Below, piece by piece: positions 9,051 through 16,504 of a DNA stretch of 64,000 bases. This DNA is from Clostridia bacterium (GTDB lineage Bacteria > Bacillota > Clostridia > Oscillospirales > CAG-272), in the NCBI GenBank assembly GCA_017540175.1, contig JAFYBN010000068.1:1-64000 (forward strand), read 5' to 3'. The notes beneath the pieces are model-generated. The model was not told the origin of the DNA. It saw only the letters and a program-made list of their open reading frames with translations, and did no database searches. The first letter of the stretch is position 1. Every line of letters starts with the position of its first letter. Both the position numbers and the translations under genes were made by a program.

Positions 9051-9101
9051 TTCGGAGCATTCTCTCCCACGGTGTGGACTTCGGAGCATATTCTCCCATG
9101 G
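9051..9101 (-). promoter_or_regulatory. Two operator-like direct repeats in the xylan operon leader
   Basis: Two 22-base near copies (9051-9072 and 9080-9101) lie 29 bases apart just downstream of the promoter. Each begins TTCGGAGCAT on the plus strand and carries an imperfect dyad of the form GGAG-N6-CTCC. The placement would suit a repressor that blocks early transcription. No regulator gene is adjacent. Confidence 0.45.
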
Positions 9102-9111
9102 TATTAATGGT

Positions 9112-9140
9112 ATTATATAAAATCCGCCGCGGGATGTCAA
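9112..9140 (-). promoter_or_regulatory. Sigma-A type promoter of the xylan/xylose operon
   Basis: On the minus strand TTGACA (9135-9140) and TATAAT (9112-9117) are both perfect consensus hexamers 17 bp apart. This should drive the eight-gene run down to the oxidoreductase at 214. Confidence 0.85.
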
Positions 9141-9179
9141 GGTTTTTTGTATGAACGGAGGAGAAATTCCCGCTCTCTC

Positions 9180-9208
9180 TTGACTTGCGCGTCAAAATGC
9201 GGTATCAT
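9180..9208 (+). promoter_or_regulatory. Promoter of the TPR/DUF4037 pair
   Basis: TTGACT (9180-9185) and TATCAT (9203-9208) are separated by 17 bp, and the TPR start codon follows 32 bases later. It is divergent from the xylan operon promoter. Confidence 0.75.
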
Positions 9209-9240
9209 CAAAACAGAATACGACACAGGAGGATTTCGCC

Positions 9241-10086
9241 ATGAGCGAACAAACGAGAAGACTCGAGACGGAGGATTACACCGACCCCGCGTGTCCGTTC
9301 TGCGCGGACGCTTATCTGAAAAACCCGCCCCCTCTCAGAACGATCGATCAGGGCCGCGTGCTCGAAAAGCTCGACGAGATCCTGTCCCGCGCCGACACGG
9401 CGGGAGCGGAGCGGCACCTCAAATACTGGCTCGCCGACGCGGAGGACGGGCGCGACCTTTCCGGCCAGTTCACGCTGCACGGCGAGCTCGCAGGGCTGTA
9501 CCGCAAGAGCGGCCGCGAGGAAGAATCCCTCGCACACGCCGACGCGGCGCTGCGGCTCGCGGACGAGCTCGGCATCGGGGACGGGCTCGCGGGCGCGACA
9601 GCGCTCATCAACAAGGCGACCGCGCTCAAAGCCTTCGGGCATGCCCCGGACGCCGTTCCCCTGTTCGAGCGGGCGCAGGCGATCCTCGAGGGCGCGCGGT
9701 TCCGCGTCCCCGACAAGCTCGCGGGACTGTACAACAACATGGCGCTCGCGCTCTCCGACGTCGGCAGGCTCGACGAGGCGCGGCACTATTTCAAAAAGGC
9801 ACTCGATCTGCTCGGCGAGATCGACGGCAGCGAGCCGGAGCGCGCCGTCACCTGGCTCAATCTGGCAAACCTGGAAGAAAAAGAGAGCGGACTCGAGGCG
9901 GCAGAGCAGAAGATCGCGCAGTACCTCGAAAGGGCGCGCGCCCTGCTTCTGAAGCCGGGGCTCGCGCACGACGGGAACTATGCCTTCGTGTGCGAAAAAT
10001 GCGCGCCGACCTTCGCCTATTACGGGTATTTTCTCGACGCGAAGGAGCTTGAAGAAAGGGCGCGGGCGATCTATGAAAGGACTTGA
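9241..10086 (+). CDS. Tetratricopeptide repeat protein
   Basis: A 281-residue cytosolic protein. Residues about 70-230 form TPR-type helix pairs, for example LINKATALKAFGHAPDAVPLFERAQAI and LYNNMALALSDVGRLDEARHYF-like units about 40 residues apart. A short cysteine pair (CPFC) lies near the N-terminus, and CEKCAPTFAYYGYF lies near the end, so metal binding is possible. The start has AGGAGG 8 bases upstream. The last 14 bases overlap the start of the DUF4037 gene, so the two proteins probably work together, with the TPR part binding the partner. Specific function is unknown. Confidence 0.85.
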   Translation: MSEQTRRLETEDYTDPACPFCADAYLKNPPPLRTIDQGRVLEKLDEILSRADTAGAERHLKYWLADAEDGRDLSGQFTLHGELAGLYRKSGREEESLAHADAALRLADELGIGDGLAGATALINKATALKAFGHAPDAVPLFERAQAILEGARFRVPDKLAGLYNNMALALSDVGRLDEARHYFKKALDLLGEIDGSEPERAVTWLNLANLEEKESGLEAAEQKIAQYLERARALLLKPGLAHDGNYAFVCEKCAPTFAYYGYFLDAKELEERARAIYERT

Positions 10087-11023
10087 GCTCGCGAGGCGAT
10101 TCTGGGAAAGCTGCGGCGCGCCGGTGCTCGAGCGGGATTTCCCCGACCTGCTTCCGAAAATCGCCGTCGGGCTGTGCGGCTCGGGCTCGGAATGCTTCGG
10201 CTACGACGACGAGGTCTCCCGCGACCACGATTTCGAGCCGGGCTTCTGCCTCTTCCTCCCCGGCGAGGACGAGGTCGACCGCAGAACGGCGTTTCTGCTC
10301 GAGCGGGCGTACGCCGCCCTGCCGAAGGAATTCGGGGGATTCACGCGTGAGCGGATGTCCCCGGTTGGGGGGAACCGCCACGGGGTGATCCGAGCGGCAG
10401 ATTTCTTTCTCTCAAAGTGCGGCTCGCCGGACGGGGAGCTGAGCCTTTATGAATGGCTGCGCGTTCCCGAAAGCGCGCTCGCCGAGGCGGTGAACGGCGA
10501 AATCTTCCGCGACGACGGGGGCGCGTTCACCCATGTCCGCGAAAAGCTCGCCGCCATGCCGGAGGATATCGTGAAAAAGCGGCTCGCCGGTCAGCTCGTG
10601 CGCCTGAAGCAGGCGGGGCCCTACAATTACCCGCGCGCCCTCGCCCATGGGGAAACAGCCGCGGCGCAGCTCTCGGCCGTCGAATTCACCGACGCGGCGA
10701 TGCGGGCAGTCTTTCTCTTGAACCGCCGGTATATGCCGTACTATAAGTGGAGCTTCCGCGCCCTGCGGGAGCTGGAAACACTCTCCTCCCTCGCGGATTC
10801 CTTCGAATACCTCCTGTGCTCGGACAACGGAGAGGACGCTGCGAAGACAAAGCTCGCCGTGATCGGGGACATTTGCGCCCTGCTCGCGGCTGAGGTCAGG
10901 CGGCAGGGCTTCGCTGATCCCACATCCACAGCAGACGACGATCCCGAAGCCCTCGGCTACGCCGTCAACGCGGGGATACGGGACGGAGAGGTCCGCGCCC
11001 TGCATATTTTCGCGGGGGTGTGA
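10073..11023 (+). CDS. DUF4037 nucleotidyltransferase-fold protein
   Basis: A 316-residue protein of the DUF4037 group. The N-terminal segment GLCGSGSECFGYDDEVSRDHDFEPGFC has the nucleotidyltransferase layout: a GS pair followed by two acidic positions (DHDFE). It may therefore transfer a nucleotide to an unknown substrate. Position NPR-like KKRLAGQLVRLKQAGPYNYPRAL and the later helical region suit the family. I chose ATG at 10073 because it overlaps the TPR stop and follows AAAGGG; the upstream in-frame extension is shadow. TPR and DUF4037 genes are often paired in Bacillota. The substrate and the biological role are unknown. Confidence 0.82.
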   Translation: MKGLELARRFWESCGAPVLERDFPDLLPKIAVGLCGSGSECFGYDDEVSRDHDFEPGFCLFLPGEDEVDRRTAFLLERAYAALPKEFGGFTRERMSPVGGNRHGVIRAADFFLSKCGSPDGELSLYEWLRVPESALAEAVNGEIFRDDGGAFTHVREKLAAMPEDIVKKRLAGQLVRLKQAGPYNYPRALAHGETAAAQLSAVEFTDAAMRAVFLLNRRYMPYYKWSFRALRELETLSSLADSFEYLLCSDNGEDAAKTKLAVIGDICALLAAEVRRQGFADPTSTADDDPEALGYAVNAGIRDGEVRALHIFAGV

Positions 11024-11031
11024 GAAAACCC

Positions 11032-11060
11032 TTGCATTCCGCAGGGTTCTGTGGTATGAT
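11032..11060 (+). promoter_or_regulatory. Promoter of the short-chain dehydrogenase gene
   Basis: TTGCAT (11032-11037) and TATGAT (11055-11060) are 17 bp apart, about 48 bases before the start codon at 11109. Confidence 0.65.
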
Positions 11061-11108
11061 ATTCCCAACCGCATCATCTTACTATATTATGTACATGAAG
11101 GATATTCT

Positions 11109-11864
11109 ATGAAAGTCGCGATCATCACCGGCGCCTCCGCCGGACTGGGCAGAGAATTCCTCAAAGCCCTCCCGGGGACGTTCCCGGACATCGAAGAATG
11201 CTGGCTCATCGCCCGCCGGAAGGAAAAGCTCCTTGAAGCGGCGAAAGATGTCCCGTGCCAGTGCCGCATCCTCCCCCTCGATCTCACCGCGGACGAAAGC
11301 TACGAAAAGCTCGAAGAAGCCCTCGCGGAGCATCAGCCCGACGTGAAGCTGCTTGTCAACAACTCCGGCTGCGGCTATCTCGGCAACGTGGGCGAAGGCA
11401 GCCTCTCCCGCCAGACGCAGATGGTGGAGCTCAATCTCAAAGGCCTCACCGCCGTGACCCACCTCGTCATTCCTTATATGCAGAAGGGCGCGCACATCAT
11501 CAACATCTCGTCGATCGCCTCCTTCTGCCCCAACTCGCGCATGACGGTCTACTCCGCGACGAAATCCTACGTCACCGCGTTCACATTCGGCATCGGCGAG
11601 GAACTGAAGGAAAAGGGCGTCACCGCAACCGCCGTCTGCCCCGGCCCGATGGACACGGACTTCATCCAGCTCGGCGGCATCAAGGGACATTCGAAGACCT
11701 TCGAAAAGCTGCCCTACTGCGATCCCGCAAAGGTCGCGAAGGGCGCTCTCGCCGCGGCGAAAAAGGGCCGCTCCGTCTATACGCCCACCGCGTTCTACAA
11801 GCTCTACCGCTTCATCGCGAAAGCCGCGCCGACGAAGCTCATGATGAAAGCGGCGAAAACCTGA
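11109..11864 (+). CDS. Short-chain dehydrogenase/reductase (SDR family)
   Basis: A 251-residue classical SDR. The cofactor motif is TGASAGLGREF (8-18), NNSGCGYLG (about 79-87) is the NNAG equivalent, and the catalytic triad region reads NISSIASFCPNSRMTVYSATKSYV, giving Ser, Tyr-x-x-x-Lys. VCPGPMDTDF follows as the usual PG motif. An NAD(P)H-dependent oxidoreductase is certain; the substrate is not. The C-terminus AAPTKLMMKAAKT is basic and may touch membrane. It is followed 48 bases later by a parvulin gene on the same strand, probably in one transcript. Confidence 0.92.
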   Translation: MKVAIITGASAGLGREFLKALPGTFPDIEECWLIARRKEKLLEAAKDVPCQCRILPLDLTADESYEKLEEALAEHQPDVKLLVNNSGCGYLGNVGEGSLSRQTQMVELNLKGLTAVTHLVIPYMQKGAHIINISSIASFCPNSRMTVYSATKSYVTAFTFGIGEELKEKGVTATAVCPGPMDTDFIQLGGIKGHSKTFEKLPYCDPAKVAKGALAAAKKGRSVYTPTAFYKLYRFIAKAAPTKLMMKAAKT

Positions 11865-11912
11865 CAAACGAAAACACGGATCAAAGCGATCCCCAACCGA
11901 AAGGAACACGAT

Positions 11913-12665
11913 ATGGACAACTATCAGGACAGACCCCTCGCGCAGATCGCGGGACAGCCGATCATGGCAAGCGAGCTGGAGGAAGCCCTCCGCTCGATGG
12001 GACAGAGAGCGCAGAGCTACGACAACCCGCAGGGACGGGCGATCCTGCTCGACCAGCTGATCGCAAGGCGGCTCTTCCTCATGGACGCGCAGAAAAACCT
12101 CATGGAGCGCGAGCCCGCGTTCAAGGAACAGCTCAAGCGCGTCAAGGACGACATGCTCACAAATTATGCCATTCAGAAAGCCGTCGAGCGCGTCCGCGTG
12201 ACCGACGACGAGGCGAAGAAATTCTACGACGAGAATCCCGACCAGTTTGAGGACAACACGGTCTATGGCGCGAGCCACATCCTTGTGGACTCCGAGGAGG
12301 ACGCCGCCTCCATCCGCGAGAAGATCGCCGCGGGCGAGATCAGCTTCGAGGACGCGGCGAAGACCTACTCCTCCTGCCCGTCGAAGGCGCAGGGCGGCGA
12401 TCTCGGCGATTTCGGAAGCGGTCAAATGGTGCCGGAATTCGAAAAAGCCTGCGCCGCCATGGAGCCGGGCGAGCTTTCCGCTCCCGTCCGGACACAGTTC
12501 GGCTACCACATCATCCGGCTGAACAAAAAGGAGGACGCTGGCAAGCCCTCGTTCGCCGACGTGAAGGAAGAGATCAAGCAGGCGCTGCTCGCCGAAAAGC
12601 AGCAGGTCGCGTACCAGAGCCGGGTCAATCAGCTGAAGATTTTGTTCCCGGTGGATAAGCTGTGA
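11913..12665 (+). CDS. Parvulin-type peptidyl-prolyl isomerase without signal peptide
   Basis: A 250-residue PpiC/SurA-like protein. Residues about 1-110 form a SurA-N-like helical chaperone part, and residues about 115-215 are the parvulin domain, with GASHILVDSEEDA, GGDLGDFGSGQMVPEFEKA and FGYHIIRLNKK. There is no signal peptide or lipobox, so unlike PrsA it should act in the cytosol. The final stretch FADVKEEIKQALLAEKQQVAYQSRV is a typical C-terminal helix. The start lies just after AAAGGAACACGAT. It lies between an SDR gene and a lipoyl-domain gene. Whether it serves those proteins is not known. Confidence 0.9.
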   Translation: MDNYQDRPLAQIAGQPIMASELEEALRSMGQRAQSYDNPQGRAILLDQLIARRLFLMDAQKNLMEREPAFKEQLKRVKDDMLTNYAIQKAVERVRVTDDEAKKFYDENPDQFEDNTVYGASHILVDSEEDAASIREKIAAGEISFEDAAKTYSSCPSKAQGGDLGDFGSGQMVPEFEKACAAMEPGELSAPVRTQFGYHIIRLNKKEDAGKPSFADVKEEIKQALLAEKQQVAYQSRVNQLKILFPVDKL

Positions 12666-12711
12666 GGGAGCGAAAGCCCCTCCCGTCACACGGGGAACTT
12701 CCTGTCAGACT

Positions 12712-12966
12712 ATGAAAAAAATCGAAATCAAAATGCCCGCCCTCAAATCCGACGGGGGACCGATCATGCTGTGCCGCTGGGGCGCGCAGCCGGGGGACCG
12801 CGTCGAGACGGGGGACGTGCTGTTTGAAGCGGAGGCGGCGAAAACCGTCAGCGAAATCGAGGCGGACGCTCCCATGCGCCTGACCGCCCTGCTCTGCGAG
12901 GAGGGGGACGAGGTCGAGCCCGGGACCGTGATCGCGACCGCCGAGGTCGAAGCGGAAACCGAATGA
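12712..12966 (+). CDS. Free-standing lipoyl-domain protein
   Basis: An 84-residue protein that is nothing but a biotinyl/lipoyl domain. EAEAAKTVSEIEA (39-51) aligns with the ETDKA-V-EIEA hairpin of lipoyl domains and puts the likely modified lysine at 44. The Met residues that flank biotin sites are absent, so lipoate is favoured. The lipoate ligase gene starts 13 bases downstream, supporting modification by that enzyme. No E1, E2, E3 or glycine-cleavage gene is present in the window, so its partner enzyme is unknown. It may be a swinging arm for an unlinked complex. Confidence 0.85.
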   Translation: MKKIEIKMPALKSDGGPIMLCRWGAQPGDRVETGDVLFEAEAAKTVSEIEADAPMRLTALLCEEGDEVEPGTVIATAEVEAETE

Positions 12967-12979
12967 AAGGCGGCACGGC

Positions 12980-14008
12980 ATGATCTACATCGACACCCGC
13001 TCCGAGGATATCGCGTACAATCTCGCCGCGGAACTTTATTTCGCGACGGAAAAGCTGCCCGGCGAGGACGCGTTTTTCATGTGGCGCGTGACGCCGACCC
13101 TCGTCATCGGGAAATATCAGAACGCGCTCGAGGAGATCGACGCGGCGTACGCGCGGGAGCACGGGATCTCCGTCGCCCGGCGTCTGTCCGGCGGCGGCAC
13201 GGTCTATCTGGACCGCGGGGGCTGGCAGTTTGCCTTTGTCACCGATTCCGCCCCCGGCGCATCCGGCTCCTCGGATTCTCCCGGCTCAAACAGCTGCTCG
13301 GACGGGGCGGCGATCGAGTTTTCCCGCTTCGTCACGCCCATCGTCGCGGCGCTGCGGCAGATCGGCGTGAACGCGGAGCTGACCGGACGCAACGACATCG
13401 CGGTCGGCGGCAGAAAAATCTGCGGCAACGCCCAATACCGGATCAAAAACCGGACGGTCCACCACGGCTGCATGCTTTTTGACACCGACATCGACGAGCT
13501 GGTCCGCGCCACGACCCCGAAAGCGTACAAAATCGAATCCAAAGCGGTCGCTTCCGTGCGGGAACGGGTCGTGAACGTAAAAGACGTCCTCCCGCCGGAA
13601 CGCGCCGGCATGACGGCGGAGCAGTTCCGGGACGAGATCGTATTCCGCGTCGCACACAGGCGGTACGAGATCACGCCGCAGGATCGCGCGCGCATCGAGG
13701 CGCTCGCCGACGAGCGCTTCCGCGCCGAGCGCCTGCTCTATACCCTTGCGCCGAAATTCGAGATGGAAAAGGTCGTGAGGACCGCGGGCGGCGCGTTCCA
13801 CATCGGACTCACCGTCAAGAACGGAAAGATCCTCTCCTGCGGCGTCTCGGGCGATTTCTTCGGCGCACCCGACGCGGCGGAGCGGATCGGGGACGCCCTC
13901 ACGGGCGCGGACTATACCCCCTCCGCGGTCCGGGAGATCCTTTCCCGCTTCGACGGACTGCTGTTCCGCGCGGATGCCGAAGAGCTGACCCGCGGGCTGT
14001 TTGAATAA
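12980..14008 (+). CDS. lplA: Lipoate--protein ligase A family (diverged copy 1)
   Basis: A 342-residue LplA-type enzyme, which activates lipoate with ATP and attaches it to the lysine of a lipoyl domain. The core motif RRLSGGGTVYLD starts near residue 56; GNAQYRIKNRTVHHGCMLFD near 155 is the second family motif, and a C-terminal accessory domain follows. It departs from the usual pattern at YLDRGGWQFAF, where YHDxGNLNF is normal, and carries a Ser/Gly-rich insert around residues 94-112. The upstream gene encodes a lone lipoyl domain, presumably its substrate. A second, more canonical copy is at 16505-17488, so this one may be specialised. Confidence 0.9.
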   Translation: MIYIDTRSEDIAYNLAAELYFATEKLPGEDAFFMWRVTPTLVIGKYQNALEEIDAAYAREHGISVARRLSGGGTVYLDRGGWQFAFVTDSAPGASGSSDSPGSNSCSDGAAIEFSRFVTPIVAALRQIGVNAELTGRNDIAVGGRKICGNAQYRIKNRTVHHGCMLFDTDIDELVRATTPKAYKIESKAVASVRERVVNVKDVLPPERAGMTAEQFRDEIVFRVAHRRYEITPQDRARIEALADERFRAERLLYTLAPKFEMEKVVRTAGGAFHIGLTVKNGKILSCGVSGDFFGAPDAAERIGDALTGADYTPSAVREILSRFDGLLFRADAEELTRGLFE

Positions 14009-14036
14009 AGGAACGCCCCTGATTTTCGAATATATC

Positions 14037-14064
14037 TTGTCTCATTGCGATTTCATCATATAAT
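14037..14064 (+). promoter_or_regulatory. Promoter of the RadC-like gene
   Basis: TTGTCT (14037-14042), 16 bp spacer, TATAAT (14059-14064); the gene begins at 14085 after an ACGGGAGTGAG ribosome binding site. Confidence 0.7.
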
Positions 14065-14084
14065 CGGACAACGGGAGTGAGACC

Positions 14085-14753
14085 ATGCCAAAGGGCTCAA
14101 GCCACAGCGGACACAGGCAGCGGATGTTTCAGCGCTTCATGGAGAGCGGCTTTGACGGATACCAACCCCACGAGGTCATCGAGCAGCTTCTCTTTGAGGT
14201 CCTGCCGCGCCGCAACACCAACGAAATCGCGCACGCCCTGATCGATCGCTTCGGCACGATCGCGGGCGTGCTTTCGGCGCGGCGCGAAGATCTCATGCAG
14301 GTGCCCGGCATCGGGGGCGTGTCGGCGGACTTTCTCACGGGCATTCTGCCCGAGATGGGACGGACAATGATTTCTGAGCTTCGGGGACACGCGCCGAAGC
14401 GGCCGGCGCTGCTTGTGATCGCGGACTACTTTCTGCGCGTCTCGTCCTATGATTCCGGCGCGGTCCTGCTCGGCGCGGACGGAAAGATCGCCGGTTTTCT
14501 CGGCGTGGACCCGTACGGAGAAGAGAAGCTCACCGGAGAGATCCCGCCGTCCGAAGAATCGTGCGGGACGGACGCAGAACCGTGCGGGACGGACGAAGAG
14601 CCGCGCAGGACGGGCGAAAACCCGCTCCCCTCCGCGATCGTGCTCGAGCATGAGAAGAACCGCGGAAAAGGGGCGGTCCGCCCCGTACTCGCCGAAAAGG
14701 GGATCGTCCCGACCGAAAGCTTTGTCTTCACGAAGCGGCTCAGCCTGATCTGA
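14085..14753 (+). CDS. RadC-like protein lacking the JAMM metalloprotease motif
   Basis: This 222-residue protein matches the N-terminal part of RadC/UPF0758 proteins: HRQRMFQRFMESGFDGYQPHEVIEQLLFEVLPRRNTNEIAHALIDRFG followed by the helix-hairpin-helix LMQVPGIGGVSADFL (about residues 67-81). The C-terminal half keeps the beginning of the next domain but shows no HxHx(7)SxxD metal site. Instead there is an acidic stretch with near-repeats CGTDAEP and CGTDEEP (about 164-180). It may bind DNA without protease-like activity, or be a decaying RadC. It has its own promoter. RadC proteins are often 220-230 residues, so length is normal despite the lost motif. Confidence 0.75.
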   Translation: MPKGSSHSGHRQRMFQRFMESGFDGYQPHEVIEQLLFEVLPRRNTNEIAHALIDRFGTIAGVLSARREDLMQVPGIGGVSADFLTGILPEMGRTMISELRGHAPKRPALLVIADYFLRVSSYDSGAVLLGADGKIAGFLGVDPYGEEKLTGEIPPSEESCGTDAEPCGTDEEPRRTGENPLPSAIVLEHEKNRGKGAVRPVLAEKGIVPTESFVFTKRLSLI

Positions 14754-14820
14754 GAGCGCGACTTGCGTTTTTTCCCGGTTTTCGGTCCGCGAAAGCACGA
14801 AATTTCAGCAAAAACAACCA

Positions 14821-14860
14821 CGCTCCCGCGCTTGACGAAAGGCGCGGGAGCGTGTATAAT
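14821..14860 (+). promoter_or_regulatory. purC promoter embedded in an 11-bp perfect inverted repeat
   Basis: Arms CGCTCCCGCGC (14821-14831) and GCGCGGGAGCG (14842-14852) surround a 10-base loop. TTGACG (14832-14837) lies in the loop and TATAAT (14855-14860) follows 17 bp later. The repeat could be an operator, or a terminator hairpin for the RadC-like gene that overlaps the next promoter. Confidence 0.65.
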
Positions 14861-14910
14861 TTTCCTGTATAATTCTATGAAAAAATATTCATGCGGCAGG
14901 AGATTCCCCT

Positions 14911-15624
14911 ATGGAAAAACGCGAACAGATTTACGAAGGCAAGGCGAAAAAGGTCTACGCCACAGCCGATCCGGAGCTTTACATCGTTTCCTACAAGGAC
15001 GACGCGACCGCGTTCAACGGGCTGAAAAAGGGCACCATCGCGGGCAAGGGCGTCATCAACAACCGAATGAGCAATTTCTTCATGCGAAGGCTGGAAAAGG
15101 CGGGCGTTCCCACCCATTTCGTCGAGGAGCTGAGCGAACGGGACACCCTTGTGAAAAAGGTGAAGATCGTTCCGCTCGAAGTCATCGTCCGCAACATTTC
15201 CGCGGGCTCCTTCGCGAAGCGTTACGGCGTGGAGGAAGGCATCCGCTTCGACGAGCCGACCGTGGAGTTCTCCTATAAGAACGACGCCCTCGGCGACCCG
15301 CTCCTCACCGAGGATCACATCCGCGCCCTGGGGCTGGCGACGCGGGAGGAGGTCGGGCGGATCCGCGCGATGTCACTCGCCGTCGACCGCGAGCTTTCCG
15401 CGTTCTGGCAGGAGTGCGGCGTCACGCTCGTGGATTTCAAGCTCGAATTCGGCAAGACCGCGGACGGCACGATCATCCTCGCGGACGAGATCAGCCCCGA
15501 CACCTGCCGCCTCTGGGACAGTGAGACCGGCGAAAAGCTCGACAAGGACCGCTTCCGCAGGGATCTCGGCGGCGTGGAGGCAGCGTATGCCGAAGTCATG
15601 AAGCGCATGCTCGCGCACGACTGA
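14911..15624 (+). CDS. purC: Phosphoribosylaminoimidazole-succinocarboxamide synthase (SAICAR synthetase)
   Basis: A 237-residue PurC, the cytosolic enzyme that joins CAIR and aspartate with ATP in purine synthesis. [11 protein letters not shown] (about residues 8-18), [34 protein letters not shown] and [12 protein letters not shown] are textbook family motifs, and the length is normal. The gene is on its own rather than in a pur operon. It has a good promoter overlapped by an inverted repeat. The ribosome binding site AGGAGA lies 10 bases before the ATG at 14911. Confidence 0.97.
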   Translation: MEKREQIYEGKAKKVYATADPELYIVSYKDDATAFNGLKKGTIAGKGVINNRMSNFFMRRLEKAGVPTHFVEELSERDTLVKKVKIVPLEVIVRNISAGSFAKRYGVEEGIRFDEPTVEFSYKNDALGDPLLTEDHIRALGLATREEVGRIRAMSLAVDRELSAFWQECGVTLVDFKLEFGKTADGTIILADEISPDTCRLWDSETGEKLDKDRFRRDLGGVEAAYAEVMKRMLAHD

Positions 15625-15676
15625 CCGGGATCCTTTTGAATTCTTTCAAGAATTTTCACTTTTCTTTCTCAAGTTC

Positions 15677-15705
15677 TTGATTTGCGAATTTCTTTATGCT
15701 ATAAT
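15677..15705 (+). promoter_or_regulatory. Promoter of the zinc-ribbon membrane protein gene
   Basis: TTGATT (15677-15682) and TATAAT (15700-15705) are 17 bp apart. The leader to the ATG at 15805 is about 95 bases long, and nothing else was recognised in it. Confidence 0.7.
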
Positions 15706-15804
15706 AATTCCGTACAGACGGCGCCCCGCGCGGAGACGCTCGGAAACCGCTCTGCGAATCAAAGGGGTATTCCCCCTACCCAAATACGAACGGAGGTTTT
15801 TCCC

Positions 15805-16359
15805 ATGAAGTATTGTCAGAACTGTCAGCTGACCTACGACGATTCCGCGAACGTGTGCGGTCAGTGCGGATCTCCTCTCACGAGCATTCCCGGACAGATG
15901 CCGGGGCAGATGCCCGGTCAGATGCAGCGTATGCAGCCCCGTATGATGATGGTCGATCCCTACGATCATACGGCCGAGTTCGAACAGAAGGACATCTCCG
16001 AAAATAAGGTGTTCGCGATGGTGCCCTATATCCTGAATTTCATCGGCGTCATCATCGCCCTGCTCGCCGCGCCTGCTTCCGCCTACACGATGTTCCATGC
16101 CCGTCAGGGTCTCAAACTCATCGTGCTTCAGTTTATCGCCTACGCCGGCCAGCTCCTCATCAACTCTGCTCTCCTCAGCCCGCTCAACACCTTCATCGGC
16201 TACTCCAAAGCGCTCAGCATCATCATCGCGGTGATCGAACTCCTCGCCTGGGCCTGCATTGCGATCATCTTTGTGATCCAGCTCGTCTGCTTCATCGATG
16301 TCTGCAGAGGCAAAGCAAAGGAAGCCCCGCTTGCGAAGAGCATCAACTCCATGAGATAA
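15805..16359 (+). CDS. Zinc-ribbon membrane protein, function unknown
   Basis: A 184-residue protein. It starts with a zinc ribbon (CQNCQLTYDDSANVCGQCGSP, two CxxC pairs), continues with a short PGQM repeat and a Met-rich linker, and then has about four hydrophobic segments from residue 75 onward (AMVPYILNFIGVIIALLAAP, LIVLQFIAYAGQLLIN, LSIIIAVIELLAWACIAIIFVIQL). The C-terminal part resembles the TM region of DUF4870-like proteins (FHARQGLKLIVLQ). I chose ATG at 15805 because CGGAGG precedes it; the upstream in-frame extension has no support. A GC-rich terminator hairpin follows. The role is unknown. Confidence 0.85.
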   Translation: MKYCQNCQLTYDDSANVCGQCGSPLTSIPGQMPGQMPGQMQRMQPRMMMVDPYDHTAEFEQKDISENKVFAMVPYILNFIGVIIALLAAPASAYTMFHARQGLKLIVLQFIAYAGQLLINSALLSPLNTFIGYSKALSIIIAVIELLAWACIAIIFVIQLVCFIDVCRGKAKEAPLAKSINSMR

Positions 16360-16398
16360 TCCCCCTTCGCGTTTGAATCAGAAATTCTCAACCGAAAA

Positions 16399-16448
16399 GG
16401 GCCGACACGTTCTCCGGAATACCGGGGAGAGGCGTCGGTCCTCTTTTT
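16399..16448 (+). terminator. Rho-independent terminator
   Basis: A long imperfect stem starting GGGCCGAC and closing GTCGGTCC is followed by CTCTTTTT, 40 bases after the zinc-ribbon gene. Confidence 0.8.
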
Positions 16449-16504
16449 ATCGATCCCAGTTCAAACGGGCTTTTTGTTCCGGGGAACAGCCGCTTTGCGG
16501 CCCC

